Assembly (NCBI GenBank): GCA_016178585.1
Contig: JACOTA010000018.1
Location: 1-34,441, forward strand
DNA length: 34,441 bases
DNA from: Nitrospirota bacterium
GTDB lineage: Bacteria; Nitrospirota; Nitrospiria; JACQBW01
Direction: 5' to 3'
Of the stretch, positions 30,495 to 34,441 are shown one piece after another. A model generated the notes under the pieces. It saw only the letters and a list, made by a program, of their open reading frames with translations, was not told the origin of the DNA and ran no database searches. Position 1 is the first letter of the stretch. Every line of letters begins with the position of its first letter. Position numbers and translations under genes: made by a program.

Positions 30495-30547
30495 AAAGGG
30501 GGGAATCGGAAATAAGATCGCAAAATCCGATTCTCCCCTTTTTTTTG
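30495..30547 (+). terminator. Strong rho-independent terminator
   Basis: Arms AAGGGGGGAATCGGA (30496-30510) and TCCGATTCTCCCCTT (30526-30540) pair over 15 bases with one G-U, around a 15-base loop, and are followed by eight Ts in all. It ends the transcript of the secreted protein at 29333. The A-rich side upstream may also let it work on the other strand. Confidence 0.9.
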
Positions 30548-30573
30548 TCTGAAATTATGGTATTATGGTTTAA

Positions 30574-33500
30574 GTGAGCACTCGATCTTTTTCTCATTTT
30601 CTTCTGGTTTGTTTTTTTTTCTTTTTTACCCTTTTCTTTTTATTTCGTTTCCCTTCTTATTCTCAAAATCTCGAGCCTGGTTCAAAACAAAACGCGGAAG
30701 GGCATTTGCATAAAGCGACCCAATTTTTGTTTTCCGGAGATATCGACACGGCGGAAAAAGAATTTTTATTTACCCTCTCCCTTAATTCCAGATTGCACCG
30801 GGCCCATTTTGGTTTAGGGCTGGTCTATCTTCAAAAAAACAAGATTGAATCCGCGGAAAAATCGTTTCGGGCGGCCCTTGAAATTGAGCCTGATTACGCG
30901 CCTGCCTTTAGGGGGCTGGGGCAGGTTTTTGAACTGAAAAAAGATTTTTCCGGCGCCGTCTTGAATTATCAGAAAGCGATCTCTCTGGAAAGCAAAAACA
31001 AGGCGTTTGCGACCGATGTGGCTATTTCCCGGTTTCGTCTTTCCCAGATAGGCGAAACCCCTGAAATCGCTCTTTCCGTGGCGGACTTGCTCCGAAAAGG
31101 GGCGGCTTTTCTAAAAGATAAAAAAAAGGAAGAGGCTTTAAAAGAATATCAAAGGGCGCTGGAACAGGTTCCAGCGAATCTGGAAGCCCTTGAAAACGCG
31201 GCGGTTCTTTTGTTCGAAACGGGAAGGGCAGATCGATCTCTGGAACTTTTTAAAAAAATTGTTTCAATCGATCCTAACATTCTTCTGGCTCACCTCTTTA
31301 TCGGAAACATTGACGAGGGGTTGGGGAGAATCGGAGAGGCATGGGAAGAGTTCCAATTGATTATGCAGATCGGAGGTAAAACACCCGGACTCGAAGAGGT
31401 GTCCAAAGCCAGGGAAAGGCTTGACCAGATGGGGCCTTCAAGAGAGGCGGCGGTCGAAGTCGATAAACGGATGAAAAACGGGATTCAACTTTATGAGAAA
31501 GAAGATCTGGAAGGATCTCAAAAAGAGTATGAAACCGTTCTTCAGATCGTCCCGAAAAATGTAAAAGCCAAATTCGGGCTCGGCTCGATATTATATAAAA
31601 AGGAGGAGTTCTCCAGGGCCAAAAAACTATTTATAGAGACGGTCGAAATCGATCCCGATCTCTTAAGAGCTTATTTTCTCCTCGGGAAAATTTACCTGCA
31701 GGAAAAAGAAATTAAATTGGCGTTTGAAGCGTTTACCAAAGTCAAAGAGTTAGAAAAAAAATCGATCAACGCGATCTCCTTTAAAAAAGAGATTGAAGAG
31801 GCTGAAAAAGAGCTTGCCGCGATGGGTAACGATCTGACCACCGGGTTAAAAATCGGCAAATTGATCTCCGAAGGAAACGACCTTAAAACAAAAGAGGAGT
31901 ACGAGGGGGCAAGAAAAAAGTTTCGCGAGGCGTTAGCCCTGTCGCCCGATAATATGACGATTTTGGAAAACCTCGGATTGATCGACCTTCGTGAGACCTC
32001 CCTCGATCTTGAGGAAGCGCGCCAGGTTTTCGAGAAAATGACCGCCCTTCAGCCCGACCTTCCCGCGCCCCGGCTCGAGCTGGGGATCATAGAAACCAGC
32101 CGGGAAAATTATGAAAAGGCCATTTTTCAGTTTCAAGAGGCGATACGCCTCGGTCAATTGGATAAAAAAGGGTCTGAAATTGTGGAGAAAGCGAAAAAGC
32201 TTCTCGGTCAATTGGGTGAGACCAAAGAGAAAGCTGAACAGGTCGCGGTTTATTTAAAGAGCGGGAACAAGCATTTTCAAGAAGAAAAATGGGGAGAAGC
32301 TGAAAAAGATTACCGGAAGGCGCTTGAGATCATTCCCGGCCAGACCCGTGCCCTTTATTCCTTGTCGCTCATCCAATTGGCGCAAAAGCAGGGGCAGGAG
32401 GCCGAAAAGACCCTGAGAACGCTTTTGACCTACGATCCTGATCATCTGGAAGCCCATTTACAGCTCGGTTTAATGTTGGGGGCCCGGGGAGAATATCAAA
32501 AAGGGGCGAAAGAGCTCGAAACGGTTTTAACCCTGGGAAAAGAAGGAAAACCGGTTCAGACGGCCAAAAAAGAGCTGGACGCTTTAAAACAAAAAGCCGA
32601 AGGGGAAGAGCATTTCAACGCGGGGATCGGGACGATAAAGAATCTGGATGAATTGGAAAAAAATAAAAAAAACCTTTCCGCGGAGAACTTCGTGAATGAA
32701 AAAACGAGCCTGGTCGAAAAGATGGTCCGGGAGTTAGAGTCCGCGATTAAATTGAACCGGGATAACCCCTATTACTACTATAACCTCGGATTTGCCTATG
32801 TTCAGAAGTTCGATCTGGTTTCCGCGGAATATGTCTTTAAAAAAGCCATCGAAATAAAACCCGATCTCCTGATCGCCCATTTCCGCCTGGCGGTCCTCTA
32901 TGATCTGGCGGGAGCGCCCGACTCCTCTCTCAAGGAGTATGAACGGGTGATCGAGCTGGGGAAACCGGAAGATGAAGAGGTGAAGGAAGCGAAGTTAAAA
33001 GAGGCCGAGTTGAAAACGAAAATCGCCGTCAATGAAGAAGCCAAAGGGTATGCAGTAATCGGTTCTTTTCTCTTTAGCGTCGGAAAATTCAAGGAGGCGG
33101 GGCCCCTTCTGACCAAAGCGACCGAACTCGCTCTGGGAAACGCCGACTTCTGGTATAACCTCGGAACCTATGACGAGGCGATTAAACGGGATGATCTGGC
33201 TGAAAAGGATTATGCGGAGGCGATCCGGACAGGCCCCAACTTGCCGAAGCCCTATTTTTATCTTGGAATCATCCAGGAGAAAAAAGGAAAAATTAAAGAG
33301 GCCTACGAGAATTTTAAAAACGCCAACCGCTACGAAGTGAATAAAACCTCTCCGGAAGCCTCTTTAACCCGGCAGAGGATTGATTTTTATGAAAAGAGAC
33401 TGTCGGGATCTCTCTCTTTAACCCTCCTGAACCTCGACAGCAACGCCAACGGCTCTGATTCAGACCCGGTGGGAGATGGATCGACCGCCTACGGCCTCAG

Positions 33501-34299
33501 CTTGAAATATTTTCATTATAAGTCGCTGAAGCTTTTGCTTTCGACCAATTTCAGCTCGTTTAATTCCGTTTATTACTATTCCCAGATTCTCACGAATAGT
33601 GAACGGGTTTCTTTTGAAAGCAAATGGGTTGATCTGAAAGGGTTTGATCTCTCTCTGGCCCCGTCTCTGTCGGTTAATTTTGGAAGCGGCGGAATTTCAG
33701 GCTGGAACAGTCAACTTTCATTGGATTTACAGGAAAACAAAAGCTCGGGCCGCTGGTTTGATTTTGTCATAACCCACGTTGACTATACCTACTCGGTTTC
33801 CGCCGGCAATTCATTTTTAAATTCTATCCAGTCGGGAATCAGCTGGACTCTCCAGAAGGACCGGTTTTTTTCGGGAGCTTTAACAACCGTGATCGGGCTT
33901 GAAAACAGAGATGTGGCAGCCAGAGACGATAGCAACGTATCCTGGAATGGTTCCGTGACCTACCGCCAGCCCCTTTTTGTTTCTTTAATCAATTATTTGA
34001 GCGGATCATTGACCGTTGGATACGGGCAAACTTATTTTAAAAATCCCGACTCTTCAACCTTGCAGGATGGCCGGGGAGAGGTCTTTAGAAAAAATCAGTC
34101 CCTGGATCTTTCCGGCGCTCTTTCCTATTTTCTTTTTAAAAACATTTCGCTTTCCGGGTCCGCGGGCTATCATATGATTTCTTCCAGTTTGCCCGTCAAA
34201 ATTGATCGGGACATCAATGATATCCGTAACGGTCTGACCTCGTCTAACGGGGGTTACCGAAAGGTTACGATTGGATTGAGCCTCTTTTACTCATTTTAA
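30574..34299 (+). CDS. TPR-repeat protein with C-terminal outer-membrane beta-barrel
   Basis: A 1241-residue protein starting at GTG 30574 with a signal segment (FSHFLLVCFFFFFTLFFLF). About residues 40-940 are tetratricopeptide repeats with linker helices (for example AHFGLGLVYLQKNKIESAEK, AKFGLGSILYKKEEFSRAKK, PYYYYNLGFAYVQKFDLVSA). The last 300 residues (from about LSGSLSLTLLNLDSN, 33400) alternate polar and non-polar residues in strands and end IGLSLFYSF, the typical barrel end. The same order, periplasmic TPR then barrel, is found in polysaccharide exporters such as BcsC and PgaA, but here the TPR part is long and no sugar-synthesis gene is near. It could instead be an export port for surface proteins. 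It has no good ribosome site and lies 27 bases after a terminator, so its promoter must be close. Confidence 0.88.
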   Translation: MSTRSFSHFLLVCFFFFFTLFFLFRFPSYSQNLEPGSKQNAEGHLHKATQFLFSGDIDTAEKEFLFTLSLNSRLHRAHFGLGLVYLQKNKIESAEKSFRAALEIEPDYAPAFRGLGQVFELKKDFSGAVLNYQKAISLESKNKAFATDVAISRFRLSQIGETPEIALSVADLLRKGAAFLKDKKKEEALKEYQRALEQVPANLEALENAAVLLFETGRADRSLELFKKIVSIDPNILLAHLFIGNIDEGLGRIGEAWEEFQLIMQIGGKTPGLEEVSKARERLDQMGPSREAAVEVDKRMKNGIQLYEKEDLEGSQKEYETVLQIVPKNVKAKFGLGSILYKKEEFSRAKKLFIETVEIDPDLLRAYFLLGKIYLQEKEIKLAFEAFTKVKELEKKSINAISFKKEIEEAEKELAAMGNDLTTGLKIGKLISEGNDLKTKEEYEGARKKFREALALSPDNMTILENLGLIDLRETSLDLEEARQVFEKMTALQPDLPAPRLELGIIETSRENYEKAIFQFQEAIRLGQLDKKGSEIVEKAKKLLGQLGETKEKAEQVAVYLKSGNKHFQEEKWGEAEKDYRKALEIIPGQTRALYSLSLIQLAQKQGQEAEKTLRTLLTYDPDHLEAHLQLGLMLGARGEYQKGAKELETVLTLGKEGKPVQTAKKELDALKQKAEGEEHFNAGIGTIKNLDELEKNKKNLSAENFVNEKTSLVEKMVRELESAIKLNRDNPYYYYNLGFAYVQKFDLVSAEYVFKKAIEIKPDLLIAHFRLAVLYDLAGAPDSSLKEYERVIELGKPEDEEVKEAKLKEAELKTKIAVNEEAKGYAVIGSFLFSVGKFKEAGPLLTKATELALGNADFWYNLGTYDEAIKRDDLAEKDYAEAIRTGPNLPKPYFYLGIIQEKKGKIKEAYENFKNANRYEVNKTSPEASLTRQRIDFYEKRLSGSLSLTLLNLDSNANGSDSDPVGDGSTAYGLSLKYFHYKSLKLLLSTNFSSFNSVYYYSQILTNSERVSFESKWVDLKGFDLSLAPSLSVNFGSGGISGWNSQLSLDLQENKSSGRWFDFVITHVDYTYSVSAGNSFLNSIQSGISWTLQKDRFFSGALTTVIGLENRDVAARDDSNVSWNGSVTYRQPLFVSLINYLSGSLTVGYGQTYFKNPDSSTLQDGRGEVFRKNQSLDLSGALSYFLFKNISLSGSAGYHMISSSLPVKIDRDINDIRNGLTSSNGGYRKVTIGLSLFYSF

Positions 34300-34308
34300 C
34301 GACTGAGG

Positions 34309-34441
34309 CCCAAGAACAGAGTTAGAAAGCTGTCATTGCGAACAAAGTGAAGCAATCTCAAGACTTTACGATAAGATTGCCACGCACCCTTCGGTGCTCG
34401 CAATGACATGATTAATAAGTGGGTGCGAAGTCTATCGCTGG
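34309..34441 (+). mobile_element. Family B MITE-like element, copy 6 (cut by window edge)
   Basis: Starts CCCAAGAACAGAGTTAG nine bases after the TPR gene stop and runs to the window end at TCTATCGCTGG. Sequence is nearly the same as copies 2 to 5. Confidence 0.88.

Noticed and set aside
1-34441. tRNA or rRNA genes
   Set aside because: I saw no cloverleaf with a TTCGA-type T-loop or conserved rRNA segments; the TTC-containing palindromes belong to the repeat families.

Overview
The window suggests a Gram-negative, probably respiratory bacterium. Several products are outer-membrane beta-barrels with C-terminal phenylalanines, many have signal peptides, and there are two molybdenum-cofactor genes and six c-type heme modules. 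I cannot place it taxonomically from sequence alone. The mix of repeats, RND/DUF1302-like genes and cytochrome-propeller fusions would fit a Nitrospirota-like or deltaproteobacterial lineage, but that is inference.

Layout. 1-394: a protein tail at the window edge and a good sigma-70 promoter. 395-5894: moaC, a DrrA/DrrB-type ABC exporter pair, a histidine phosphatase, a small His-rich protein and a SAM O-methyltransferase. 6059-13239: an envelope block with a LolA-like protein, a DUF1302-like barrel, a DUF3842 protein, an MMPL/RND transporter and a second barrel. 13866-26077: the most unusual region. A 1358-residue secreted protein (one heme motif, FN3-like, FG-GAP and seven near-identical IPT/TIG repeats) is followed by two beta-propeller/cytochrome genes on the plus strand. 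These converge on four minus-strand propeller genes, three of which also carry one heme. 26950-27969: moaA behind a sigma-54-type promoter. 28446-30457: two unrecognised secreted proteins. 30574-34299: a 1241-residue TPR protein with a C-terminal beta-barrel.

How the genes may work together. All six heme proteins of the central cluster share one mini-cytochrome module (CxxCH, then an Asp-Trp, then a Met about 6 residues later, then a short helix ending in a Leu-Asn-x-Tyr-like motif). It is N-terminal in two proteins and C-terminal in four. The likely picture is a set of exported monoheme proteins on propeller or Ig-like scaffolds, possibly for surface electron transfer or redox-dependent assembly; the sequence does not show the substrate.

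The second striking theme is repeats. At least seven families of short, mostly palindromic elements fill the intergenic spaces, two of them with clear terminal inverted repeats like MITEs. One 72-bp element lies in frame inside two different proteins (three sites) and is read in two frames. Others supply the start codon or signal-peptide codons of genes.
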